Positions 8,222 to 17,664 of a stretch of 64,000 nucleotides of DNA are shown piece after piece; position 1 is the stretch's first letter; the number at the start of each line of letters is the position of its first letter. Where the stretch lies: contig CACVQR010000004.1 in NCBI GenBank assembly GCA_902756345.1, positions 365,417 through 429,416 of the forward strand, in the 5' to 3' direction. Source of the stretch: Fibrobacter succinogenes. GTDB lineage: Bacteria; Fibrobacterota; Fibrobacteria; Fibrobacterales; Fibrobacteraceae. Position numbers and translations under genes: made by a program. The notes beneath the pieces were generated by a model, which searched no databases, had not been told where the DNA came from, and worked only from the letters and a program-made list of their open reading frames with translations.

Positions 8222-10552
8222 CTACCTGATTCCCTTGAATGCGGGCATTCCCGGATAAAGTCTACGCAGTTCCTTCAGTTTTTCTTCGGAAATGGCGTGG
8301 CCTTCGCTACGTCCGCAACGCGGGCAGCTGTCACCGATCACACCCACGAATCCGCAAACCGGGTCGCGGTCCACCGGGTGGTTGATGGAGCCGTAACCGA
8401 TACCCACCTTGGCCATGTGCTGCACGATCTTTTCGAAGGCATCCAGGTTCTGCGTCGGGTCGCCATCGAGTTCGACGTAGCTGATGTGACCGGCGTTGGT
8501 GAGTGCGTGGTACGGGGCTTCCAGAGAAAGCTTCTTGAAAGCCGAAATCTTGTAGTACACCGGAATGTGGAAGGAGTTGGTGTAGTAATCGCGGTCGGTA
8601 ACGCCCGGGATAATACCGAACTTTTTCTTGTCCATACGCACGAAGCGGCCAGAAAGGCCTTCAGCAGGCGTAGCAAGCAAGCTGAAGTTGAGGCCCAGGC
8701 GCTCGGATTCCTTATCGCAGAATTCACGCATGTGGCCGATAATCTTGAGGCCGAGCTGCTGGGATTCTTCGGATTCGCCGTGGTGCTTGCCCGTAAGCAT
8801 CACCAGGGTTTCGGCAAGGCCGATAAAGCCAATGGAAAGCGTACCGTGCTTGATGACTTCGCCAACGGTGTCTTCCCAGCCGAGCTTTTCGGAATCGATC
8901 CAGACGCCCTGTCCCATGAGGAACGGGAAGTTCTTGACCTTGCGCTTGCTCTGCACGGCGAAGCGTTCCATGAGCTGGTCGCTCACCAACTGCATCATGC
9001 GATCGAGTTCCTTGAAGAACAGGTCGACAGACTTCATCTTGATGGCGATACGCGGAAGGTTGATCGAAGTAAAGCTCAAGTTGCCACGGCCAAAGCTGAT
9101 TTCGCGGCTCGGGTCATAATGGTTACCGATTACGCGGGTACGGCAACCCATGTAGGCAATTTCGGTTTCGGGGTGGCCCGGCTTGTAGTACTGCAAGTTG
9201 TACGGGGCATCCTGGAAGCTGAAGTTCGGGAACAGGCGCTTGGCGCTCACGCGACAAGCGAGCTTGAACAAGTCATAGTTCGGGTCGCCAGGCTTGAGGC
9301 TGACGCCGTCCTTGACGCGGAAAATCTGAATCGGGAAGATTGCCGTTTCGCCACCACCCAAGCCTTCTTCGGTGGTGAGAAGCAGGTTACGCATAGCCAT
9401 GCGAGCTTCGGGCTCGGTACACATACCGTAGTTGATGCTGGAGAACGGAGTCTGGGCACCGGCACGGCTGTGCATGGAGTTCAGGTTATGAACGAAAGCT
9501 TCCATAGCCTGGAAGGTTGCCTTGTCGGTTTCTTCGTAGGCCATCTTTTCGGCAAACTTCTGGGCGTTCTTCACCGTTTCTTCGCCATAGGTCTTGGCGA
9601 GTTCGCGGGCTTCGGCTTCCACGAACTTTTCGTTCGGCACGAGCGTTGCGACCATGCCCATTTCTGCCATTTCGGTATGGAGCTTCTTCACAATCGGCAG
9701 GATTTCTTCTTCGGTCTTGCCGGCGAGAAGAATGAGAGCCTTGACCATGTTGGAAAGGTAAGCCTTGCGGTAAGTGATGCGCACACCGTCGGCCATGGCA
9801 TAGTCAAAATTCGGAATGGACTGACCGCCGTGCTGGTCGTTCTGGTTAGACTGAATGGCAATAGCGGCCAAAGCAGCGTAGCTACGGATATCCTTGGGTT
9901 CACGAAGGTGACCGTGACCGGTGTTGAAGCCGTTCTTGAAAAGCTTCTTGAGGTCGATCTGGCAGCAGGTCATGGTAAGGGAATAGAAATCCAAATCGTG
10001 GATATGGATATCGCCTTCCATGTGGGCGCGGCTGTGCTCGGGCTTGAGCATCATCATGGTGTAGAAATGCTTTGCGGATTCGGAACCATACTTAAGCATG
10101 GTACCCATGGCGGTATCGCCATCGATGTTCGCGTTTTCACGCTTGAGGTCGGATTCCTTAGCAGAACTGAAGGTAATGTCGCGGAGCGTATGCATGAGGC
10201 GAGTGTTGACTTCGCGCACGCGGGTACGTTCGGCTCGGTACAAGATGTAGCTCTTGGCGGTATCGGCATAGCCACCTTCGGTAAGAGCCTTTTCGACAGC
10301 GTCCTGGATTTCTTCGATTTCGGGAACATTCTTGCCTTCGGATTCAAGTCGGCCCACCACATCGGCGGACACCTTGAGGGCCGTGCTCGTGAGCACGTCG
10401 TCGTTTCCCAACAAATTCAACTGACTCTGGGCAGCCTTAATCTGTTCGTCGAGCTCGCCCGATGCGCGGAATGCCTTGACAATGGCGTCGGCAATCTTTT
10501 CAATGTTGAACGGCATCTCACGGCCGTCGCGCTTCCTTACAGAAACTATCAT
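8222..10552 (-). CDS. nrdD: Class III anaerobic ribonucleoside-triphosphate reductase, large part lacking the glycyl loop
   Basis: 776 aa. Reduces ribonucleotides to deoxyribonucleotides without oxygen. Order: N-terminal ATP-cone (1 to ~95, VRKRDGREMPFNIEKIADAI), then the ten-stranded barrel with HDLDFYSLTMTCCQIDL, GGQSIPNFDYAMADG and GRGNLSFTSINLPRIAI, then a C-terminal zinc-finger-like stretch (DPVCGFVGVIGDSCPRCG). It ends EKLKELRRLYPGMPAFKGIR; the RRxxGYL glycyl-radical loop that normally follows the zinc site is absent and is found in the 48-aa ORF just downstream. Operon order is nrdD, glycyl tail, nrdG. Start ATG 10552. Some motifs resemble the Firmicutes-type subclass. Confidence 0.93.
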   Translation of the reverse strand: MIVSVRKRDGREMPFNIEKIADAIVKAFRASGELDEQIKAAQSQLNLLGNDDVLTSTALKVSADVVGRLESEGKNVPEIEEIQDAVEKALTEGGYADTAKSYILYRAERTRVREVNTRLMHTLRDITFSSAKESDLKRENANIDGDTAMGTMLKYGSESAKHFYTMMMLKPEHSRAHMEGDIHIHDLDFYSLTMTCCQIDLKKLFKNGFNTGHGHLREPKDIRSYAALAAIAIQSNQNDQHGGQSIPNFDYAMADGVRITYRKAYLSNMVKALILLAGKTEEEILPIVKKLHTEMAEMGMVATLVPNEKFVEAEARELAKTYGEETVKNAQKFAEKMAYEETDKATFQAMEAFVHNLNSMHSRAGAQTPFSSINYGMCTEPEARMAMRNLLLTTEEGLGGGETAIFPIQIFRVKDGVSLKPGDPNYDLFKLACRVSAKRLFPNFSFQDAPYNLQYYKPGHPETEIAYMGCRTRVIGNHYDPSREISFGRGNLSFTSINLPRIAIKMKSVDLFFKELDRMMQLVSDQLMERFAVQSKRKVKNFPFLMGQGVWIDSEKLGWEDTVGEVIKHGTLSIGFIGLAETLVMLTGKHHGESEESQQLGLKIIGHMREFCDKESERLGLNFSLLATPAEGLSGRFVRMDKKKFGIIPGVTDRDYYTNSFHIPVYYKISAFKKLSLEAPYHALTNAGHISYVELDGDPTQNLDAFEKIVQHMAKVGIGYGSINHPVDRDPVCGFVGVIGDSCPRCGRSEGHAISEEKLKELRRLYPGMPAFKGIR

Positions 10553-10651
10553 CTACCAATCCTTGCTGCCCGGCGAATCAGCCCCGAATTGCATAATTGC
10601 AGGCGAAACTCGTTTCGAGCATACTTTTTTCTTTCATTTCCGGTATTTACT

Positions 10652-10690
10652 ATATCTTGTGTCTCAAAAGAAGCTCGAAGCACAAGATAT
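10652..10690. promoter_or_regulatory. Perfect 10-bp inverted repeat upstream of nrdD
   Basis: ATATCTTGTG (10652-10661) and CACAAGATAT (10681-10690) with a 19-base spacer, about 100 bases before the nrdD start on the minus strand. It does not match the NrdR box I know. It could be an operator or an RNA hairpin. Confidence 0.5.
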
Positions 10691-10707
10691 GGAAAACAAT
10701 ATAACAA

Positions 10708-10923
10708 ATGTATCTGTCATTGGAAGACATTTTTCAAAAAAACAGCGCTTTTTATGTAAATTTAAGCTTACAAAGTTGGACTTATCAACAATCCAGAAAA
10801 CAGGCTTTTAAAGCGGCTTTATACAAAGTAAGCAAAACAAAAGCTAACGCCTTTATTTATAAGCAGTTAGCGAATTTTACCATTCCGGACACTTATCAAC
10901 ACAAAAATAAAAGTTTTTTATAA
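10708..10923 (+). CDS. Doubtful small ORF, 71 aa, Lys/Gln-rich
   Basis: The only open frame of note in the 411-base region between nrdD and the SIMPL-domain gene. It starts ATG TAT CTG TCA; the product is basic, rich in Lys, Gln and Tyr (SWTYQQSRKQAFKAALYKVS), and the DNA is clearly richer in A+T than neighbouring genes. No good ribosome site and no family recognised. The rest of the gap is AT-rich promoter sequence for nrdD with the dyad at 10652-10690. It may be non-coding. Confidence 0.2.
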   Translation: MYLSLEDIFQKNSAFYVNLSLQSWTYQQSRKQAFKAALYKVSKTKANAFIYKQLANFTIPDTYQHKNKSFL

Positions 10924-10963
10924 ACTACGTCTTGACAAACACAGGCCTTGTGATTAGCCTGTA

Positions 10964-11734
10964 TTATTGGAGTAATTCTACCACCAAATGAACCGATGCA
11001 GAGATGCTTACGGAGTCCGCGATAGACGAAAGAAGGGCGTCTTCGCTATAGTCGTTGAACTTGGCTACCCCCAGGACTTGCCGTCCGTGCATAAGGTCGC
11101 TACCGCCGTTTTCACTGACCGAGATTACCTTACCAAGCTTGCCGCCAACGCTTTCGGCGTAGCTTTCTGCCTTGTCCATAGCCTTCTTGCCCACCGAGAG
11201 TATGATTTCTTTGCGCAAGGAATCTTCGCCCTTGAGACGGGCTGACGTGCGATCGATTTCGACATCAAGTTCTGCAGAAAGGACAGCGACTGCCGCGGCA
11301 GCCACAGACCTAGAAGAACAACGAATTGCAAAGGACTGGCTCACCACATAGCCCGTAAGACTGCGGGTACCCTTGTCATAGGACCATTCCTTACGCATAT
11401 CGACACTGTTCTGTTCGATATCCGCATTCTGGATATCGAGTTTACTCATTTGTTCAAAAATCGCCTGGCGACGGGTTTCGAGCTGTTTGAAAAGCAGTTC
11501 CTTGTCGCGACCGCGCAATTCAAGCATCGCCACCGTCACGAATTCGTTCGCCCCGTACTTGCGGGATTCCGATGCAGACACCTTTACCGTAGACATCTGC
11601 GCGTCGCTTACCACAGACGGGACCTTCAAGGATTTCGGCATTGCATTCTGCATTGCATTTTCCTTGTTGGTCGTAAGCAGCAAGAAGCCGAGCAATACGA
11701 CTAGCAGGACGAGTCCCAATGTAACTTTGTTCAT
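10964..11734 (-). CDS. SIMPL domain (DUF541) periplasmic protein
   Basis: 256 aa from ATG 11734, where AGGGG lies seven bases upstream; a TTG at 11740 would add two residues. An N-terminal hydrophobic segment (VTLGLVLLVVLLGFLLL) acts as membrane anchor or uncleaved signal. The rest fits the SIMPL/DUF541 fold: KVSASESRKYGANEFVTVAM, then DIQNADIEQNSVDM and the pair GYVVSQSF and KAESYAESVGGKLGKVISVSE. The family includes E. coli YggE; role unclear (envelope or oxidative stress suggested). Last gene of the minus-strand run that begins with lptF; 20 bases separate it from the symporter gene. Confidence 0.85.
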   Translation of the reverse strand: MNKVTLGLVLLVVLLGFLLLTTNKENAMQNAMPKSLKVPSVVSDAQMSTVKVSASESRKYGANEFVTVAMLELRGRDKELLFKQLETRRQAIFEQMSKLDIQNADIEQNSVDMRKEWSYDKGTRSLTGYVVSQSFAIRCSSRSVAAAAVAVLSAELDVEIDRTSARLKGEDSLRKEIILSVGKKAMDKAESYAESVGGKLGKVISVSENGGSDLMHGRQVLGVAKFNDYSEDALLSSIADSVSISASVHLVVELLQ

Positions 11735-11754
11735 ATTCAACCCCTATGACAAGT

Positions 11755-13248
11755 TCATTTATTTGTTGAAACCAGGTTGGTGACCGTATTAATAAGCAAA
11801 GCCATCACGATTGTCGTCGTCATACTGATAAAGGGCAGCCAAGGCCAACTAAAGATACCACCCAATACAGCCGGCACCCCAAAAGCAGGAATGCCTTGAA
11901 CAAGAATCAAACTACCCATGCCGCAAATCACGGCAACGACGACAACCCAGCCGCGGAGTTTACCCGCCCCCGTACCGAAGATTTTATCGGCATAGAAGGC
12001 AAGCAGGAACATGCCGAGAAGCGGCCCCGTGAAAAGCCCCGTAAAGAAGAGAGCATTCTTGAGAAGGCTCCCCTGCTGGGTTGCTGCAAACAAGGCAAAG
12101 AAAATGCCCAGCACACCCCAGACTACCGTCCAAATCTTGGCACGCTTGAGTCCACCGATTCCGGCATTTTCGTCCCAGCCCAAAAAATCGCGTTCAGACG
12201 TATTGCCCAAGGAATTGATGGCGCTCGAAAGGCTACTCATGGCAGCCGCACAAATGGCTGCAACAATCAGCCCCGTCACGCCCACCGGAAGTCCATTTAC
12301 AATAAAGTAAGGAAACACATCGTTCTGTCCCAAGCCTTCAGGAAGCACCGCCGCATGAGCCTTCTGGTAATAAACATAGAGAGCGGCACCTACCCAGTAG
12401 AACAAGATAGAAACGGCACAGCCAAGCACCATCGAAAGAATGCTTGAACGGTTCGCCGCCTTCACGTCTTTACAGCTCAGGTAGCGCTGCACAAACTGCT
12501 GGTCGCAACCGCGAATGGCAATTTCAAGAACCGCATAGGCAAAGCCCGCCGACACAAGCGTGCGCGCATTCGAAATATCCATCGAGGCGTCCCACCACTT
12601 GGTCTTGCCCGCTTCGCTTGCAAGGGCCGCCATTTCGCCAAAGCCTCCGACCGCATTCGAAATTAGAATCAGCACCAGCACGCCGCCGCCAAAGAACACA
12701 ACGAACTGCATCACGTCGGTCCAAATGACCGCCTTGATACCGCCAAACCAGGTGTAGAATATGGCCACCGCCGCCGACACGATAATTGCAAGTTTCAAGT
12801 CGATATGCAAAATCTGCGCAAGCACAAGCGACGGCGCAAACAGGAGGATTCCCGTACGCAACAGCAAGTGCAAGCAATAGAATATAGCGGCAAGCCTGCG
12901 CACCGGGCGGGAGAATCGGACTTCGAAAAGTTCGTAGGCGCTGTTAATGCCAGAAGTCCGGAACTTGGGGATAAAGACAAGCCCCACTACCACAATGCTA
13001 ATGAAAGCGCCAATCTGGAACATGAGGAACGTCATGTTGTCGCCATAAACATCGGCAGGCGCCCCCAAGAAGGTCGTCGCACTCACGGACGTCGCAATAA
13101 GGCTAATGCCCACGGCCACCCACGGAATGGAGCCGCCGCCCAACATGTATTCCTTGAGATTCTTATTACCGCGCGAGACAAACAAGCCGATCGCGATTGA
13201 GAGTAACAAGTATGCGACTAAGACAATCCAATCGAGCGCGGTAAACAT
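11755..13248 (-). CDS. Sodium:solute symporter (SSS family)
   Basis: 497 aa from ATG 13248, which lies one base past the stop of the GGDEF gene; a GTG at 13257 is also in frame. About 13 hydrophobic segments. N-terminal FTALDWIVLVAYLLLSIAIG, then GGGSIPWVAVGISLIATSVSATTFLGAPADVY, is the classic start of the SSS family (SGLT/PutP/PanF fold), with a Na+-site-like ATSVSATTF. Typical length. Substrate (sugar, amino acid, organic acid) cannot be told. It lies in an operon with a diguanylate cyclase and a SIMPL protein; a shared purpose is not evident. Confidence 0.9.
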   Translation of the reverse strand: MFTALDWIVLVAYLLLSIAIGLFVSRGNKNLKEYMLGGGSIPWVAVGISLIATSVSATTFLGAPADVYGDNMTFLMFQIGAFISIVVVGLVFIPKFRTSGINSAYELFEVRFSRPVRRLAAIFYCLHLLLRTGILLFAPSLVLAQILHIDLKLAIIVSAAVAIFYTWFGGIKAVIWTDVMQFVVFFGGGVLVLILISNAVGGFGEMAALASEAGKTKWWDASMDISNARTLVSAGFAYAVLEIAIRGCDQQFVQRYLSCKDVKAANRSSILSMVLGCAVSILFYWVGAALYVYYQKAHAAVLPEGLGQNDVFPYFIVNGLPVGVTGLIVAAICAAAMSSLSSAINSLGNTSERDFLGWDENAGIGGLKRAKIWTVVWGVLGIFFALFAATQQGSLLKNALFFTGLFTGPLLGMFLLAFYADKIFGTGAGKLRGWVVVVAVICGMGSLILVQGIPAFGVPAVLGGIFSWPWLPFISMTTTIVMALLINTVTNLVSTNK

Positions 13249-13249
13249 G

Positions 13250-15085
13250 CTATACACTCACGGGTTCAGATTCTTGTTTTTCGAACTGCACGACCTGGTT
13301 GCGACCGCCTTCTTTAGCGCGGTACAACGCCTGGTCGGCATTGTTGATGGCCTTTTCCAAGTCACCGTTAAAGTTCTGAGTCAGCAAGAACGCGCCGATA
13401 CTTACCGTCACGCGCAAGGGTTCTGCCTGGTGTACATCGAACACGAGCTTTTCGACCGACTTGCGAATGCGTTCAGCAGTTTCGATCATGCCGTCGGCAT
13501 CGGTATCGATCAAGGCGACCACGAATTCTTCGCCGCCAAAGCGGGCCACCACGTCAATTTCGCTGCGGATTTCTTTACTGATGGTGTCGGCAATCCCCTT
13601 GATGACCACGTCACCAATCGGATGGCCATAGGTATCGTTCACATGCTTGAAGTGGTCGATATCCATCATCAAGAGGCCAATGCTGTACTTGGCGCGGTCT
13701 GCACGAATTTTTTCGGAGCGCAATTTTTCAAACATGGTCTTCTTGTTGATGAGACCCGTATGTCCGTCGCGCATGGCCTGGTCGCAACCCAGTTCAAACT
13801 TGCGGGCGCGATTGTAGGCAAAGCCTGCTACGCCGGCAAATGCCTTGAGCAATTCCTTTTCATGATCGTTGTACGGCATGGAGCTGCTGCTTTCAAGGCA
13901 AATCGCAATTTCGGCGGTATCGGAACCATGTTCAGCCGCAATAGGCATGACCAAAATCTGGCGCAGGTTCAGGTTCTTGCGTTCCGAATCGTTCAAGCGC
14001 GGCAGGTAATCCTTGAAGCCCGGCAAGAACGAGCGTTCCATGGGGCGGTTGCGCATCAGGGCCAGCACAAACACACCCTTGTCCGAAAGCGTAAACTTCT
14101 TGTTCGCAAACTGCTCGGCATCTACACCGTCGCAGTACACCACGCTACCATTCATGTCGTCGCCCGGATCCATGGCAAGAATCGTGAGGCGGTCGTAGGC
14201 CATGTTCGCCTTCACGTAATTGATAATCTGCTTGTAGATGTCCTTGACCGACATGTTCTGGAAGAACTTGCGCAGGTAGCTGTAAAGTCCGCCATACTGC
14301 TGCAGGGCAATATGCTTTTGTGCCGAGTAGAAACCCTTGTAGTCGAGCATCGAAATAGCGCTTGCGATAAACTTGAGCGCATTAGCCGTCATGTCGTTAA
14401 ACGCATTCGGGTACACGGAATCCATTACAAGTGCACCTACGCGAAGTCCAGAGGCATGATCAATCATGGGCACGGCCACCACCGACTTGATGGCCGGATT
14501 GTCCACATAGTACATCACGCTCTTCGCACCCGGAAGGTCACCTTCCAGAAGGCGGTTCACGTTACTGCGGAACAGCTGGCCCAAAAGACCGGACGTTTCG
14601 GTAATGCGCGTGCGGAGGTTCACCGAAATTTCCTTGTCGTTTGCAAAATTGCGAATACCCCATTCCCTCTGGTTTTCCATCTGCGTAAACACGATGACAG
14701 AATTCACATGCGGTACCACGATCTTGAGCGCAAGCAGCATGTCGGTCATGGAACGGTTGATGTCAGCGTTAGCGCGGGCCCAAACCTGGCTCACCTTGAG
14801 GGCGGCTTCGGGTTCATTGGCCATACCCCTAGGCGCATTGGAAAATTCGTTCTGCAAGGTCGGCGTAATAATCGGGTTGTTCGTCGTCGAACGCTTCTTG
14901 AAAATCGTCGGAATGGGAGCTGTTGGAGGCTGCTGGGAATTCGGGCCGGCAAGGCGCGGGCGGTTCATGCAGGCAAGCACTAACGCAACGACGGCGAAGG
15001 GAATCAGGAACAGGAACATTCCCCCCTGGAATGCAAGGCCAAGCAAAAGGCCCGCGACCACGAATAAAATTTCAGCAACAGACAT
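13250..15085 (-). CDS. Membrane-anchored GAF-type diguanylate cyclase (GGDEF)
   Basis: 611 aa. Two adjacent N-terminal membrane segments (about 5-40), then a region with two GAF-like folds (about 90-225 and 260-425, e.g. MIDHASGLRVGALVMDSVYP and ILVMPIAAEHGSDTAEIAICLES), and a C-terminal GGDEF domain from about 440. The active loop is GGEEF at 517-521, one of the two functional forms, with DIDHFKHVNDTYGHPIGD upstream, so cyclic-di-GMP synthesis is expected. The inhibitory RxxD site is not intact: the residues before the loop read RSEIDVVARF. The lptG start-to-end spacing upstream is 10 bases; the SSS symporter follows. Input signal unknown. Confidence 0.92.
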   Translation of the reverse strand: MSVAEILFVVAGLLLGLAFQGGMFLFLIPFAVVALVLACMNRPRLAGPNSQQPPTAPIPTIFKKRSTTNNPIITPTLQNEFSNAPRGMANEPEAALKVSQVWARANADINRSMTDMLLALKIVVPHVNSVIVFTQMENQREWGIRNFANDKEISVNLRTRITETSGLLGQLFRSNVNRLLEGDLPGAKSVMYYVDNPAIKSVVAVPMIDHASGLRVGALVMDSVYPNAFNDMTANALKFIASAISMLDYKGFYSAQKHIALQQYGGLYSYLRKFFQNMSVKDIYKQIINYVKANMAYDRLTILAMDPGDDMNGSVVYCDGVDAEQFANKKFTLSDKGVFVLALMRNRPMERSFLPGFKDYLPRLNDSERKNLNLRQILVMPIAAEHGSDTAEIAICLESSSSMPYNDHEKELLKAFAGVAGFAYNRARKFELGCDQAMRDGHTGLINKKTMFEKLRSEKIRADRAKYSIGLLMMDIDHFKHVNDTYGHPIGDVVIKGIADTISKEIRSEIDVVARFGGEEFVVALIDTDADGMIETAERIRKSVEKLVFDVHQAEPLRVTVSIGAFLLTQNFNGDLEKAINNADQALYRAKEGGRNQVVQFEKQESEPVSV

Positions 15086-15095
15086 ATCTTTCCCA

Positions 15096-16235
15096 CTATA
15101 AACGGAAGGAACGGTACAGCATTACGACCGAGACGCCGCCATATACAAAGTGGCTAATCCATGCCGCCCAAAAAGGCGAAAGCGCACCATTTTCTCCCAT
15201 CTTTAAGCCGATTCTTTCAAGAATATAATAGCTAAAAACAATCAAGAGGCCAACCCCGAACTTCTGGGAAAGGCCCCCAGAGCGACTATAGCGGTGGCAA
15301 AGCGCTGCACCGATGAGTAGTACAATCAAATTCATCCAATGGGCGGAACGCTTAAACTGGAGTGCGGTTTCCATAGCCCGGGTATCTTCGCCCGAACGGC
15401 GCAACACGTTGATTCTAGCCATGACCATCTTGGAATCCATTTCATCGGCGGTCTGGCGTTCGTTAATCAAGTCGCCCGGATAAGTCGTTACCTTGTCGCA
15501 CAACTTTTCGCGATGAATCGGGTAAACGTTAACTGTACCGTCTTTATGGAATTCACGACGGAGCCCGCGTTCAAATTGCCAGCAACCCGGCGGCGGGTCT
15601 ATGCTAGAAAGCCTTGCAATCGAATCGAGCGAATCCTTGGGAGCATCTTCAATCCAGCGGACCAGTTTTGCATCGTAACGCTCTACCAGGCGGCCATCTT
15701 CGCGAAGGAGCAAAACCACGTCGCGGCCAAAGCGGCCCTTGCCGGAATAATGCCTAAAGAACCAGCTGGCCCGTTCGCTGTCGATAAAGGTAAAGTCGCG
15801 TTTTTCCTTGATGCGCGGATTCTTCTTTTTCTGGGCGTTGGTCTCCATGGTTTCAAGGCGCTTGTGGTTCGCGTCAGGGAGCCAAAGTTCGCTCATTTCG
15901 TAAGAGGCAATCGATACGATCACGCCGAACACGAAAATCGGAATCAACGTCTTGAACGGCGCCTGGCCGGAACTCTGCATGGCACTCATTTCCAAATGAC
16001 GCGTCATGTTACCGATCGAGGCCAGCACAGCAATGAACAAGGCCACCGGCGAAATCAGGTAAATCATGTAAGGCAGGTAGCTTACATAATAGTCTATCGC
16101 ATCCTTGGTGTCGCGGGCAAGCCAGGTCTTGATGTTACCCACAAAGTCAATGACCGCAAACATAAGAATCGCGCCCAAGAGCACCAGCAGGAACATCTTG
16201 AGAAAATTCCACATCATGTACCGGGAGAATTTCAT
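15096..16235 (-). CDS. lptG: LptG-like permease of the LPS export ABC transporter (YjgP/YjgQ family)
   Basis: 379 aa. Three N-terminal membrane segments, a periplasmic beta-jellyroll region (about 115-290) and three C-terminal membrane segments, the LptF/LptG layout. Conserved features include SPVALFIAVLASIGNMTRHLEM and ELWLPDANHKRLE. Together with LptF and the ATPase LptB (not in the window) it would extract lipopolysaccharide or another large lipid from the inner membrane. ATG overlaps the lptF stop (ATGA), so they are coupled. Assignment as G rather than F rests on order and similarity and is less certain than the family. Confidence 0.85.
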   Translation of the reverse strand: MKFSRYMMWNFLKMFLLVLLGAILMFAVIDFVGNIKTWLARDTKDAIDYYVSYLPYMIYLISPVALFIAVLASIGNMTRHLEMSAMQSSGQAPFKTLIPIFVFGVIVSIASYEMSELWLPDANHKRLETMETNAQKKKNPRIKEKRDFTFIDSERASWFFRHYSGKGRFGRDVVLLLREDGRLVERYDAKLVRWIEDAPKDSLDSIARLSSIDPPPGCWQFERGLRREFHKDGTVNVYPIHREKLCDKVTTYPGDLINERQTADEMDSKMVMARINVLRRSGEDTRAMETALQFKRSAHWMNLIVLLIGAALCHRYSRSGGLSQKFGVGLLIVFSYYILERIGLKMGENGALSPFWAAWISHFVYGGVSVVMLYRSFRL

Positions 16236-17644
16236 CCAATCCTCCTGGTAAAGAATCCGAATATCTTCTTGAAGAACCCGCCCACCGCGCGAATCGCCCT
16301 AAAGAACTTGGAATCGCCCGAGAAACGGTCGCGCACCATGGCCACCGTAATGAATATGCCGAAGGTGCCTATGATAATGTTCGACGCCCACATAGCAAGC
16401 ACCGGATCTATCAAAAGTCTATCGGCCATGTTTTCGCCGCCAATCAGGCAAATCCAGTAAATCACGAAGAACGCAAGGCTATAAAGAATACCCGTACCGA
16501 TACCGCCCTTGCGCGCCATGATTCCAAGGGGGGCGCCAATCAGAACAAAGATAAAGCAGGCAAAACCGGTGCTGTACTTCTTGTGGATTTCGACCGTATA
16601 CTGCGCCTTGCGCTTGAGTTCCGTTTCCATGCGGCTGTATAATCTTTCGGTTGTGCGAAGCGCCGCAATTTCTTGCACGCGGAGTCGCTGCAAGGACCGC
16701 CTGCGCTGGATAGAATCAATCTTTGTCCCGCTTTCGACCGATTTCGGGACAATGGAATCGCCCAAGACATCTTCGCGCAACGTCACAAGCGTGTTCAACC
16801 TTTTTTCGAGCGCCTGATCCCTGAATTCGACATAGCGTTTTTCGGCATCTTCCACCACCTCGGTCATCATCTCGATAGGCATTTCGCGGTCGCTACGGTA
16901 ACTGCGGCTACGGCGTTCCAGGCGGTCATCCACGTTCTTCATGGCTAGGTCCTGCGAGAAATAACGAATGCGGAAGTAGTTTTCGGGGTTATCGGCATCG
17001 GTCATGTGCGTTTCGCCACTGCGCAAGCGAAGCATAAGGGTTGCACCGTTGTCTTCGTATTCCATGGTCGCACTGTCGGCATACACAATACGGGGCGCCC
17101 CCTTCTTTTCCATTTCGAAAATCTGGATTCCGTACAAAGTACCCGATACCGGATCGATGCGATTCACCCACAATTGAACATCGGGGAACTGCGTAATGAG
17201 CCTGCCCGCATCAATAAACACGTGCGGTTTTTTACGCGACACGGCATTCATGAGTTCGACCGAACGGTGGTTCGCTTCGGGCAGCACCCAGTTGTTGAAC
17301 ACCACCATCAAAACCGAAATCAGCATCGATACCAAAAGTACCGGACGCATGAGCGAAAGCGGAGAAATGCCCGCCGCCTTGCAGGCCGTAATTTCCTGGT
17401 CGCCCGAAAGCCTACCGAAAGCCATCAAGCTTGCCACAAGCACGGCCATCGGAATAGACAGCGAAAGCATCCAGGCGAGGTTTAGCGCAAAGATTTCAAG
17501 AACAGTCGAGGCAGGAAGCCCCTTGGAAAGCACATTATCGAGGATTTTGACTAAAAAGTCCACCACGAACAGGAACGTGATTCCAAAAAGAGCCGCCAAA
17601 AAGGGGCCTATGAGCTCTTTCAACACGTAGCGGACTAAAATCAT
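16232..17644 (-). CDS. lptF: LptF-like permease of the LPS export ABC transporter (YjgP/YjgQ family)
   Basis: 470 aa, longer than LptG because of a Lys/Arg/Glu-rich insert (about 255-350: DAEKRYVEFRDQALEKRLNT and following) in the periplasmic region. Membrane segments lie at the N terminus (LVRYVLKELIGPFLAALFGI) and C terminus. SIPMAVLVASLMAFGRLSGDQEITACKAAGISP is diagnostic of the family. First gene of a five-gene minus-strand run (lptF, lptG, GGDEF, SSS, SIMPL), divergent from bamD, so two outer-membrane biogenesis units share a promoter region. The long charged insert is predicted helical. Confidence 0.88.
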   Translation of the reverse strand: MILVRYVLKELIGPFLAALFGITFLFVVDFLVKILDNVLSKGLPASTVLEIFALNLAWMLSLSIPMAVLVASLMAFGRLSGDQEITACKAAGISPLSLMRPVLLVSMLISVLMVVFNNWVLPEANHRSVELMNAVSRKKPHVFIDAGRLITQFPDVQLWVNRIDPVSGTLYGIQIFEMEKKGAPRIVYADSATMEYEDNGATLMLRLRSGETHMTDADNPENYFRIRYFSQDLAMKNVDDRLERRSRSYRSDREMPIEMMTEVVEDAEKRYVEFRDQALEKRLNTLVTLREDVLGDSIVPKSVESGTKIDSIQRRRSLQRLRVQEIAALRTTERLYSRMETELKRKAQYTVEIHKKYSTGFACFIFVLIGAPLGIMARKGGIGTGILYSLAFFVIYWICLIGGENMADRLLIDPVLAMWASNIIIGTFGIFITVAMVRDRFSGDSKFFRAIRAVGGFFKKIFGFFTRRIG

Positions 17645-17664
17645 TTTTCTGAACTTACAAAATT

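Noticed and set aside
10652..10690. NrdR box upstream of nrdD
   Set aside because: The dyad sequence and 19-base spacing do not match the NrdR box pattern known to me.
8297..10759. Open frame of 820 codons opposite nrdD
   Set aside because: It is the antisense of a well-conserved gene; the strong bias for certain third bases keeps this frame open. No ribosome site or domain.
13106..14983. Open frame of 625 codons opposite the GGDEF gene
   Set aside because: Antisense shadow; GGDEF and GAF motifs are on the other strand.
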